Assembly (NCBI GenBank): GCA_019241735.1
Contig: JAFAWN010000412.1
Span: 1 to 6,184 of the forward strand
Direction: 5' to 3'
DNA: 6,184 bases
DNA from: Terriglobales bacterium
Lineage (GTDB): Bacteria; Acidobacteriota; Terriglobia; Terriglobales; Acidobacteriaceae
How positions within the stretch are numbered: the first letter of the stretch is position 1; the number at the start of each line of letters is the position of its first letter. A program made the position numbers and the translations under genes. The notes beneath the pieces are model-generated. The model worked only from the letters and a program-made list of their open reading frames with translations, ran no database searches and was not told where the DNA came from. Below, piece after piece: positions 1-4,593 of this stretch.

Positions 1-843
1 AATTCTGTTAATGCCAAGCCGCCAGCCCTCCGACTGCACCAAATCCCAGTTCAGTTTTGGCAGGTGCGCGAGGTGAGAAATGTCCCGCAACATTGAAAGC
101 TGCGGCCATACATGCTTGGCGGCGTGTACGCAGGATACGAGCAGGCAATCTTCGGCGCAGAGAGTAGTCTGCGTCTGCCCGCAAATATCGATTTCGATTG
201 CCCTCTGCAGAAATCGGTTGAAGTCGAAGTCAACAGAATAAAAGCGAGGGAGAATTCGCCACTGTATCTCCAGCAAATTGGACCCAAGCGAGTTTCCAAA
301 GGCGTATTCGTTACCAGTAGCCAGATAGGCCCGCTCCTGGGCGGGGTCGAGATCCAGTGTTGGCGTATATCCAAGATCCAGTAAAGCTTTCTTCGCCGCT
401 GGCACCTCGGAACTATGAATCAGAAAATCGAGATCGCCGAATTGCCGCTGCGTTACATCCCGATACAAAAATTCAGCCAGTACCGGACCTTTGTAGGGCA
501 TGGCCTGAATGCCGCAGGATTGTAAGCGGCTTGCAATTCGGAGCATTTCTGCCGTCAGCCGCAGACTGCGACGGCTGCTGGTCGCATAATGTTCCGCCAC
601 AGCGCTTAATAATTCAGGCTCAGCTTTATTGGCTAGCAGGTGGGAGTATAGCTGTGGGATAAGCCCATGATGCTCAGCCAGTCCGATCAACCGGCGAGCG
701 TTGCTTATCTGTAGTGAAACGGCACCTCCCCGCGTCGAAAGACAGGCTAGCAACAGATCGAATTCGGGAGGGAATCGCGCCGCTCCCTTCCGGATTTCAA
801 ATCCCTGCGCACGCACTTCGGGCGTTGCAGCCGCTGTGCTCAC
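1..843 (-). CDS. Nucleotidyltransferase family protein (PF14907-like), 3' end beyond the window
   Basis: An open frame of 281 codons runs from a GTG at 843 to the left edge with no stop, so the C-terminus is missing. An in-frame TAG lies two codons upstream of the GTG, so this is the first usable start; the Shine-Dalgarno is poor. The protein reads VSTAAATPEV at the N-terminus. It carries K118-G119-P120 followed by G136-D137-L138-D139-F140, which resembles the 'KG...DxD' core of the uncharacterised nucleotidyltransferase family PF14907, where acidic residues would hold the metal. A later conserved-looking HAAKHVW stretch (240-246) also fits that family. Members are usually about 350-400 residues (from memory), so roughly a quarter is missing. 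No signal peptide or membrane segment is seen, so it is probably cytosolic. The gene is divergent from an ABC-2 exporter. Family members occur beside peptide-natural-product and surface-polysaccharide genes. The substrate is unknown. The family assignment comes from motif memory and is fairly secure; the function is not. Confidence 0.82.
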   Translation of the reverse strand, partial: MSTAAATPEVRAQGFEIRKGAARFPPEFDLLLACLSTRGGAVSLQISNARRLIGLAEHHGLIPQLYSHLLANKAEPELLSAVAEHYATSSRRSLRLTAEMLRIASRLQSCGIQAMPYKGPVLAEFLYRDVTQRQFGDLDFLIHSSEVPAAKKALLDLGYTPTLDLDPAQERAYLATGNEYAFGNSLGSNLLEIQWRILPRFYSVDFDFNRFLQRAIEIDICGQTQTTLCAEDCLLVSCVHAAKHVWPQLSMLRDISHLAHLPKLNWDLVQSEGWRLGINRI

Positions 844-895
844 GATCTATACCGCTGCGTCATGATTTGGGAGATGATGATGCCCGCCACGCCCC

Positions 896-902
896 TATAA
901 TA
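896..902. promoter_or_regulatory. Candidate shared bidirectional -10 element (TATAATA)
   Basis: The gap between the divergent genes at 843 and 930 contains TATAATA. On the plus strand TATAAT (896-901) is a perfect sigma-70 -10 box, and on the minus strand the same bases read TATTAT (902-897), a 5/6 match keeping T-12, A-11 and T-7. No good -35 box is seen for either direction. Plus-strand transcription would begin near 908, giving the ABC ATPase a leader of about 22 nt without a Shine-Dalgarno. Minus-strand transcription would begin near 890, giving about 47 nt before the nucleotidyltransferase GTG. The sequence is directly visible; promoter activity is inferred. Confidence 0.5.
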
Positions 903-929
903 CAGACACATTCGGCTCTCCCTGCATAA

Positions 930-1727
930 ATGGACGCCATCGTCTTCGAGTCCGTCAGTAAGATTTTCCGCCATCGTCCGGCCATGTTCAATTGGATGGG
1001 GCAGGAACGCGCAGGCGATACGTGGGCACTGAGCGATTTCTCTTTGAGGGTTCCTTCTGGCCAGGTTCTGGTGTTGTTGGGACCTAACGGCAGCGGCAAG
1101 ACTACGGCTCTAAAGTTGATCTCGACCGTCCTCCTCCCGGACGCAGGCCGGGTTGAAGTCTTGGGCGCGGATACCGTCGCCGGCGCTGGGACCGTACGCA
1201 AGCAGGTCGGATTCGCGGTTGCGACCGAGCGTTCTTTTTTTCCGCGATTGTCAGCGCGCGAGAATCTCGATTTCTTTGCTGCACTGGATGATGTCCCTCG
1301 GCGACTGCGTGCCAACTACATCACAAACATGCTGGAGCGCGTAGGGCTGTCGCAGGCCGCCGACACTCTCGTGATGAAATTTTCCAGCGGGATGTATCAG
1401 AGACTGGGCATTGCCCGCGCCCTGATCAAGCAGCCTGCGGTCATCCTTCTGGATGAGCCTACACGCAGCCTTGACCCTGGCTCATCAACTCAGTTCTGGC
1501 AGTTGGTGCGCGAGCTTGCGGATTGCGGCGCCACCGTTCTGCTCGCAACTCACAATTTCAGCGAAGCTGTCGCGGTGGGGGACACGGTCGGAGTTTTGCG
1601 AGCCGGTAAACTGGAAGGCTTCCAGGACATTCGACGCAGCCGCGTTGACGAGCTACGCGACTTTTATTTTGAAATGACCGGCGAGTATCGGCAAATCACG
1701 GATCCAGCAACCGCGGGAAGGCAATGA
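930..1727 (+). CDS. ABC-2 type exporter, ATP-binding subunit
   Basis: This is the 265-residue cytosolic ATPase that would power the permease encoded immediately downstream. Visible motifs are Walker A GPNGSGKT (51-58), an ABC signature written FSSGM (151-155, followed by YQRLGIARAL), Walker B VILLDEPT (171-178), D-loop S180-L181-D182 and switch His208. The Q-loop position appears to hold Glu100 (ATERSFFPRL) rather than Gln. The degenerate signature and the FRHRPAMFNWMG insertion before the first beta strand resemble ATPases of DrrA/Wzt-like ABC-2 exporters, which export drugs, peptides or polysaccharides. An in-frame TAA abuts the ATG (927-929), fixing 930 as the first possible start. No Shine-Dalgarno precedes it, so translation may rely on the short leader. 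The stop overlaps the permease start (ATGA at 1724-1727), indicating translational coupling. The substrate cannot be read from the sequence. Confidence 0.93.
   Translation: MDAIVFESVSKIFRHRPAMFNWMGQERAGDTWALSDFSLRVPSGQVLVLLGPNGSGKTTALKLISTVLLPDAGRVEVLGADTVAGAGTVRKQVGFAVATERSFFPRLSARENLDFFAALDDVPRRLRANYITNMLERVGLSQAADTLVMKFSSGMYQRLGIARALIKQPAVILLDEPTRSLDPGSSTQFWQLVRELADCGATVLLATHNFSEAVAVGDTVGVLRAGKLEGFQDIRRSRVDELRDFYFEMTGEYRQITDPATAGRQ
1716..1721 (+). promoter_or_regulatory. Ribosome binding site of the permease gene
   Basis: GGAAGG lies inside the end of the ATPase gene. Two adjacent ATG codons follow, at 1724 and 1727. The distance to the second (5 nt) is closer to optimal than to the first (2 nt), so the true start may be 1727, with a protein one residue shorter. 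Either choice keeps the two genes overlapping or abutting. Confidence 0.5.
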
Positions 1728-2533
1728 TGATTCCCGCATTGCTGGACAAAATGGCAGCGGTCATCCGACGGGACTTACTGACTGCGATTCGTTATCGCAG
1801 CGGATTCTTTCTCATGGCGGGCAGTACCATCACTCAAATCGCCACTTTTTATTTCTTGGCACGCGCAATTGGGCCCGGCTTTCACCCGCAAGGAATGGGC
1901 TATTTCCCCTTCGTCCTCGTCGGTACCGGTGTTTACACGTTTCTTATAATGAGCATCAATTCATTTCTCGGCATTGTGCGGGATGCGCAGCAGAACGGCA
2001 CCCTCGAGGTCCTGATGACATCTGCGACCCCGGCGCCGGTTCTTATCCTGCTCAGCGCGATTTCGGCATTTGCCGGAGCTACACTGCAGTTATTGCTGTA
2101 TTTGGGGGCCGGGACACTACTCTTCGCATCGATGCCATCTCATCCCAATCTTCTGGCTGCAATTGTGGTTTTCGGCTTTACCCTTGGGAATGCCATTGCG
2201 TTCGGAATGCTGGCCGCGGCCATTCAACTGGCCACACAAAAAGGATCGGCGGCCGTATGGCTATTCGCTTCGGTAACCTGGTGTCTTGCCGGCACGCTAT
2301 TTCCCGTTACGTCGCTGCCGCGCGGATTGCGATGGCTGGCTGAGCTGATCCCCTTTACACATTCCCTGGCGGGTCTGCGTTTATCACTGCTGGGCGGCGC
2401 AGGATTTGCAGCCATAAGTCAGGAAATCGTAATCCTCGCATTATTCTCGCTGGTCCTGGTGCCTCTGAGCCTGCTGCTTTTCTCGCATGCTTTGCGCAAT
2501 GCCAGGCTCCGCGGCACGCTTTCTTTCTATTGA
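1724..2533 (+). CDS. ABC-2 type exporter, permease subunit
   Basis: This is a 269-residue integral membrane protein expected to form a homodimeric channel with the upstream ATPase. After a short cytosolic N-terminus with the amphipathic stretch KMAAVIRRDLLTAIRYR, about six hydrophobic segments can be seen. They lie near residues 27-47, 60-82, 105-133, 142-167, 176-195 and 232-257. The loop after the second segment contains QQNGTLEVLMTSATP, the typical ABC-2 'GTLExLxxTP' coupling region. The stretch SLPRGLRWLAELIPFTHSLAGLR before the last segment is likewise typical of ABC-2 permeases (drug, lantibiotic and polysaccharide exporters). Length is normal and the frame is intact. It is coupled to the ATPase gene by an ATGA overlap. 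No obvious intrinsic terminator follows; a small inverted repeat sits 38 bp downstream. Whether other accessory exporter parts exist is unknown. Confidence 0.92.
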   Translation: MMIPALLDKMAAVIRRDLLTAIRYRSGFFLMAGSTITQIATFYFLARAIGPGFHPQGMGYFPFVLVGTGVYTFLIMSINSFLGIVRDAQQNGTLEVLMTSATPAPVLILLSAISAFAGATLQLLLYLGAGTLLFASMPSHPNLLAAIVVFGFTLGNAIAFGMLAAAIQLATQKGSAAVWLFASVTWCLAGTLFPVTSLPRGLRWLAELIPFTHSLAGLRLSLLGGAGFAAISQEIVILALFSLVLVPLSLLLFSHALRNARLRGTLSFY

Positions 2534-2570
2534 TACGTGGCAGACGCTTTGTTGCACGATTACTTCGGTG

Positions 2571-2591
2571 CTGTTTTGCGCCCAGAAACAG
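2571..2591 (+). repeat. Perfect 6-bp inverted repeat in the permease-PilZ gap
   Basis: CTGTTT (2571-2576) and AAACAG (2586-2591) flank a 9-nt loop. One G-T wobble and one T-A pair could lengthen the stem. There is no T-tract on either side, so it does not look like a standard intrinsic terminator. It could be a weak hairpin marking the end of the exporter transcript, or an operator ahead of the PilZ gene. It could also be chance. The rest of the 131-bp gap shows no convincing promoter. Confidence 0.3.
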
Positions 2592-2664
2592 TAGAGCCAA
2601 GTTGGAAGGGCGAAGTAAACTCTGAAAAATCGGGGACGAAAAATCCGACGCGCATGAGTTCGAT

Positions 2665-3147
2665 ATGAACGCAGAACCGGAAAAACAAGAATCAAGACGT
2701 TCGACCAGGATCCGGGCAAAGATTCCTTTGCGGCTCACATGTCTGGAGCCGGGAATTGAATTTTCGGAGGCATGCCACACTCTCGTAGTCAATGCGCAAG
2801 GGTGCGGCGTTTGCCTGTCGCGGCCTGTTGAGGCCGGAATCGCCGTCCGACTCGAGGAACTTCCTGTGGGGGCCAGCGCGACGGCTCGCGTGGCACATTG
2901 CATCCCGCTCGGTAACGATGGGAAGTACTGGATTGCCGGCGTTGCGCTCGATCAAGCAGCCAACGTCTGGGGCATTGACCCGGCGCCTGCCGATTGGACA
3001 ATCCCCAATGCGGCCGCCCCCGCCCCCGCCCCCGTAGCTCGACGGAAGATAAGCCAGTGGCCCTATTCAGTATTTTCCAAACAGGGTATCGCGAAGTCCG
3101 GAGGAAAGCAGTTTCCTGCGGGTTCGAAGCAAATGCCAAGCAAATAA
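2665..3147 (+). CDS. Small PilZ-domain protein
   Basis: This 160-residue protein has a PilZ-like beta-barrel domain at about residues 10-105 and a Pro/Ala-rich, basic tail. PilZ domains usually bind cyclic di-GMP through an N-terminal RxxxR and a (D/N)xSxxG motif. Here R11-x3-R15 is present (RRSTRIRAKIPLRL). The second motif reads N43-A-Q-G-C-G48, so the usual Ser is replaced by Gln. Such variants are, from memory, common among the many small PilZ proteins of Acidobacteriota, and ligand binding may be weak or absent. The tail begins with A116-A117-A118-P119-A-P-A-P (encoded by CCCGCC iterations at 3014-3034) and ends in Lys-rich sequence. There is no signal peptide or membrane segment. The ATG at 2665 is the only start between it and the in-frame TGA at 2623-2625; its Shine-Dalgarno is weak. 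The gene converges on the minus-strand membrane-protein gene with 64 bp between, and no terminator is visible. The process it controls is unknown. Confidence 0.85.
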   Translation: MNAEPEKQESRRSTRIRAKIPLRLTCLEPGIEFSEACHTLVVNAQGCGVCLSRPVEAGIAVRLEELPVGASATARVAHCIPLGNDGKYWIAGVALDQAANVWGIDPAPADWTIPNAAAPAPAPVARRKISQWPYSVFSKQGIAKSGGKQFPAGSKQMPSK

Positions 3148-3211
3148 GTTGCCTGTCCCGCACGGAACCGCACCTTATGGCTTCAGGTCGGCCATCGAAC
3201 AGCATCAGACT

Positions 3212-3493
3212 TCAAGCCTCCCACCGTCTTCGGCGATGATGTTCGCCGCCGCCTAGGCCGCCCAGATCAACCACAACAGCAATGATCAGGATCACCAGAT
3301 TGATGCCGGCGATAGGCTGTCGCGTGTTCATCATCCAAGCATAGGCCAGCGTGGTGAGAGGCAGGAACAAAAACCCGAGAAGGGGCAATAGCAGACTTTG
3401 GTACGCGTGCTGCAGGTAGTTCGAGAACAGGAACAGCAGCACCAGGGCTATCCGGGGGAACGCGAGCACGACAATCATGAGCAAACAACCCAC
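3212..3493 (-). CDS. Small three-helix membrane protein, unknown function
   Basis: This 93-residue, strongly hydrophobic protein starts with GTG (3491-3493), supported by a GAGGAG Shine-Dalgarno 7 nt upstream. Three membrane helices are apparent: residues 4-23 (with A-F-P-R at 11-14), 34-54 (LLLPLLGFLFLPLTTLAYAW) and 60-80. It ends in a glycine-rich, basic cytosolic-looking tail with GGLGGGEHHRRRR. The pattern PR...L..LF, then LLPLLGFLFLPLTTL, then a DLGG-GGG tail, resembles a widespread family of uncharacterised small membrane proteins in Acidobacteriota and Actinobacteriota. That is recalled, not searched. No catalytic motif is seen. It lies 98 bp downstream of yggX on the same strand, so co-transcription is possible. 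A TAGAAT at 3570-3565 (minus strand) could be a separate weak -10. Coding is likely, given the good ribosome site and clean membrane topology; function is unknown. Confidence 0.8.
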   Translation of the reverse strand: MGCLLMIVVLAFPRIALVLLFLFSNYLQHAYQSLLLPLLGFLFLPLTTLAYAWMMNTRQPIAGINLVILIIAVVVDLGGLGGGEHHRRRRWEA

Positions 3494-3500
3494 GAGATTT

Positions 3501-3506
3501 CTCCTC
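3501..3506 (-). promoter_or_regulatory. Strong Shine-Dalgarno for the GTG-started membrane protein gene
   Basis: On the minus strand the bases read GAGGAG, 7 nt before the GTG at 3493-3491. This site decides the start: the next ATG, six codons in, has no comparable ribosome site and would cut into the first membrane helix. Confidence 0.75.
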
Positions 3507-3591
3507 GCGCATGGTTGGGGTTTTCCGCACCCCCAGACCAGGGACCAGGCGTTAGTGCGGAGTTATTCTATGCTCGACTGGGAACAAATTC

Positions 3592-3864
3592 TTAGTGGGT
3601 AGGTGGGACATACTCCACCGGAGCAGTGGCTCCGCCGCCAAAAAAATACTGCTCCATCTGCTTCACAATTGCTTCCTGATCTTCCTTGCGGGCGGGGTTG
3701 AGACGATATTCATTAAGCAGCATTTTGCAGAACTCTGTCCAGCCCTTCCATGCTTCCAGGGAAACATTCTCGTAAATTTTTTGCCCCAAGTCAGTGTCGA
3801 AAGGCGGTTCGTCCAGCCCCGGAAGTTCTTTTTGAAGCTTCACGCAGAAAACTCGATGCTCCAT
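3592..3864 (-). CDS. yggX: Fe(2+)-trafficking / oxidative damage protection protein, YggX family
   Basis: This 90-residue protein matches the YggX family (PF04362) over its whole length. The E. coli pattern of an early Cys7 (here VFCVKLQKELPGLD), then a G-x-x-I-Y-E-x-x-S-x-E-A-W core, then MLxNEYRLNP and a C-terminal EQYFFGG, is all present. In enterobacteria YggX is a small cytosolic protein linked to protection and repair of iron-sulfur clusters and limitation of Fe(II)-driven oxidative damage, with Cys7 needed for full activity; that knowledge is transferred here. The ATG at 3864 is preceded by GGAG at 8 nt spacing (3872-3875 on the plus strand). An extended -10 candidate lies just upstream, suggesting its own promoter. 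The usual neighbour mutY is absent on either side in this window, so the family call rests on sequence alone. Length is normal (E. coli 91 residues). Confidence 0.93.
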   Translation of the reverse strand: MEHRVFCVKLQKELPGLDEPPFDTDLGQKIYENVSLEAWKGWTEFCKMLLNEYRLNPARKEDQEAIVKQMEQYFFGGGATAPVEYVPPTH

Positions 3865-3887
3865 ATTTTTGCTCCGCTACAGCAGAA

Positions 3888-3896
3888 ATTATCTCA
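3888..3896 (-). promoter_or_regulatory. Candidate extended -10 promoter of yggX
   Basis: On the minus strand the bases read TGA-GATAAT, an extended -10 with 5/6 match to TATAAT. A transcript would begin near 3881, leaving about 17 nt before the ATG, just enough for the GGAG ribosome site. No good -35 at 16-18 bp is visible, as is common for extended -10 promoters. Confidence 0.45.
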
Positions 3897-3946
3897 CCTT
3901 TCACCCCGGGCTTGTGCCAGAGGCCGGCTACGGACGGGGGACGTAT

Positions 3947-3980
3947 ACAAAAATAAAGGAGCCCGCCATCTGGGCTCCTC
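3947..3980 (-). terminator. Intrinsic terminator of the Pro-rich secreted protein gene
   Basis: The inverted repeat GGAGCCC (3958-3964) / GGGCTCC (3972-3978) has a perfect 7-bp GC-rich stem and a 7-nt loop. On the minus strand it is followed directly by TTTATTTTTGT (3957-3947). It lies about 35 nt after the stop of the gene at 4443-4015. It should insulate yggX from upstream read-through. There is no T-run on the plus-strand side, so it acts in one direction. Confidence 0.85.
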
Positions 3981-4014
3981 AGGAAAACGTAGCTCGAATA
4001 CGCTTAGCTGCGCA

Positions 4015-4443
4015 TTAACTTTGCGGCGGAGTTACAGGCTGAGGCGGGTTTGGCGGATTGCTTTCCGGAGTTGCAGGCTGAGGCGGATTCGGCGGATTAC
4101 TTCCAGTCGCTGGCTGAGGCGGATTTGGCGGATTTCGACGCGGAGCTGCCGGCCTCGGTGGATTGGGCGGACGGCTGGTTCCCGGGGTCGCAGTGCTCGG
4201 GGCTGGAGAAGCAGTGCTCGGCGTCGGTGATGCCGTCGAACCGGGGGAGGTCGCTGCATTTGGATTCGGCGACGCTGTCCCCGGTGCGCCGTTAGAACCT
4301 GGGTTACTGGAACCTGGGGTAGCAGTGGAAGGAGAGGAAGGACTGGCTGGGCCTGGAGCCGAAGTCTGGGCCATTGTCCAGGCGGCGCATAGCAAAATCG
4401 CGGCTACAAAACCAATTCTCATCCCGAAAACATTCGTTTTCAT
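4015..4443 (-). CDS. Secreted Pro/Ser/Thr-rich low-complexity repeat protein, unknown function
   Basis: This is a 142-residue protein. A standard signal peptide spans residues 1-25: K2 and R9, a hydrophobic core at 10-22, and a likely signal peptidase I cut after T23-M24-A25. The only Cys (19) lies in a poor lipobox, so it is probably not a lipoprotein. The mature part has no globular signature. Its first half is Ser/Thr/Pro/Ala/Gly-rich (STATPGSS, TASPTPSTASPAPSTATP). Its second half is Pro/Asn/Gln-rich with three near-identical NPPNPPQP(A/V)T units plus two degenerate ones. It is expected to be an extended, mucin-like or cell-wall/envelope-spanning chain outside the cytosol; Ser/Thr density would allow O-glycosylation. 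The ATG at 4443 has GGAGG 10 nt upstream, and a strong terminator follows the stop, so this looks like a real monocistronic gene although low complexity gives open shadow frames. It is divergent from the secreted glucosidase and may share its control region. Confidence 0.75.
   Translation of the reverse strand: MKTNVFGMRIGFVAAILLCAAWTMAQTSAPGPASPSSPSTATPGSSNPGSNGAPGTASPNPNAATSPGSTASPTPSTASPAPSTATPGTSRPPNPPRPAAPRRNPPNPPQPATGSNPPNPPQPATPESNPPNPPQPVTPPQS
4031..4147 (-). repeat. Tandem 36/39-bp repeats coding NPPNPPQPAT units
   Basis: Three consecutive units on the plus strand share GGCTGAGGCGG-TT-GGCGGATT, starting near 4031, 4070 and 4106. The periods are 39 and 36 bp, so each unit adds 13 or 12 residues and the frame is kept. 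Beyond the third unit the pattern decays (PPNPPRPAAPRR). Synonymous differences between units show that the duplications are not brand new. The array is a likely site of copy-number change between strains. Confidence 0.8.
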
Positions 4444-4453
4444 TAAGTTAGAA

Positions 4454-4458
4454 CCTCC
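4454..4458 (-). promoter_or_regulatory. Shine-Dalgarno of the Pro-rich secreted protein gene
   Basis: On the minus strand GGAGG lies 10 nt before the ATG at 4443-4441. The spacing is slightly long but usable, and it favours the first ATG over the in-frame Met8. Confidence 0.6.
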
Positions 4459-4521
4459 ACAGGTTTAGAGAGTGATAAACAGCGTAATTTTCGCGGATCG
4501 TTTTGCCTATCGGGTTTACTC

Positions 4522-4558
4522 CCTAGGACAACGCGTTCCTCAACGTAGGTTAGTTCCT
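4522..4558. promoter_or_regulatory. Possible operator cluster in the divergent gap before the glucosidase
   Basis: The 150-bp gap between the secreted-protein gene and the glucosidase holds several short symmetric elements. These are CCTAGG (4522-4527), AACGCGTT (4530-4537, perfect 8-bp palindrome) nested between AGGA (4525-4528) and TCCT (4537-4540), and a direct repeat of GTTCCT at 4535-4540 and 4553-4558, offset by 18 bp. TAATGT (4558-4563) could be a weak -10 toward the glucosidase. CG-rich palindromes of this sort are used by sugar regulators of several families, but no consensus is matched closely. Short palindromes occur by chance, so this is only a candidate. Confidence 0.25.
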
Positions 4559-4593
4559 AATGTTGAGCTCCTCCGGTTTGGTAGAGTGTCCCA

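Noticed and set aside
51..374. Minus- and plus-strand open frames of about 90-107 codons in the left region
   Set aside because: They overlap the edge-truncated nucleotidyltransferase frame, which has a coherent family-like sequence from 843 to 1; the others are out-of-frame shadows.
860..1315. 151-codon minus-strand open frame opposite the ABC ATPase
   Set aside because: Composition is Arg/Ser/Pro-rich with no recognisable motif, and it lies entirely antisense to a well-supported gene, so it is a shadow of that gene's codon bias.
2355..2903. 182-codon minus-strand open frame spanning the end of the permease and the start of the PilZ gene
   Set aside because: It covers two supported genes and the gap between them in antisense and shows no domain, membrane pattern or ribosome site.
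3014..3034. CCCGCC iteration that looks like a microsatellite
   Set aside because: It encodes the Pro/Ala hinge of the PilZ protein in frame and is only about three units long, so it needs no separate explanation.
3518..3537. GGGGT / ACCCC hairpin between the membrane protein gene and yggX
   Set aside because: The short stem has no T-tract on either strand, so it does not support a terminator.
3536..3549. Tandem heptamer GACCAGG GACCAGG
   Set aside because: Only two short copies with no flanking structure or positional logic; probably chance.
3595..4230. 211-codon plus-strand open frame across yggX and the repeat region
   Set aside because: The second half is Arg-rich translation of the Pro-rich repeats in antisense, and it runs through a clear terminator and the YggX gene.
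4163..4468. 101-codon plus-strand Gly/Val/Ala-rich open frame opposite the Pro-rich protein
   Set aside because: It mirrors the low-complexity repeats. The minus-strand frame has the signal peptide, Shine-Dalgarno and terminator, so the plus frame is taken as a shadow.
4536..4560. GGAAC motifs on the minus strand resembling ECF sigma -35 boxes
   Set aside because: No matching -10 element is found at 16-17 bp spacing from either copy.
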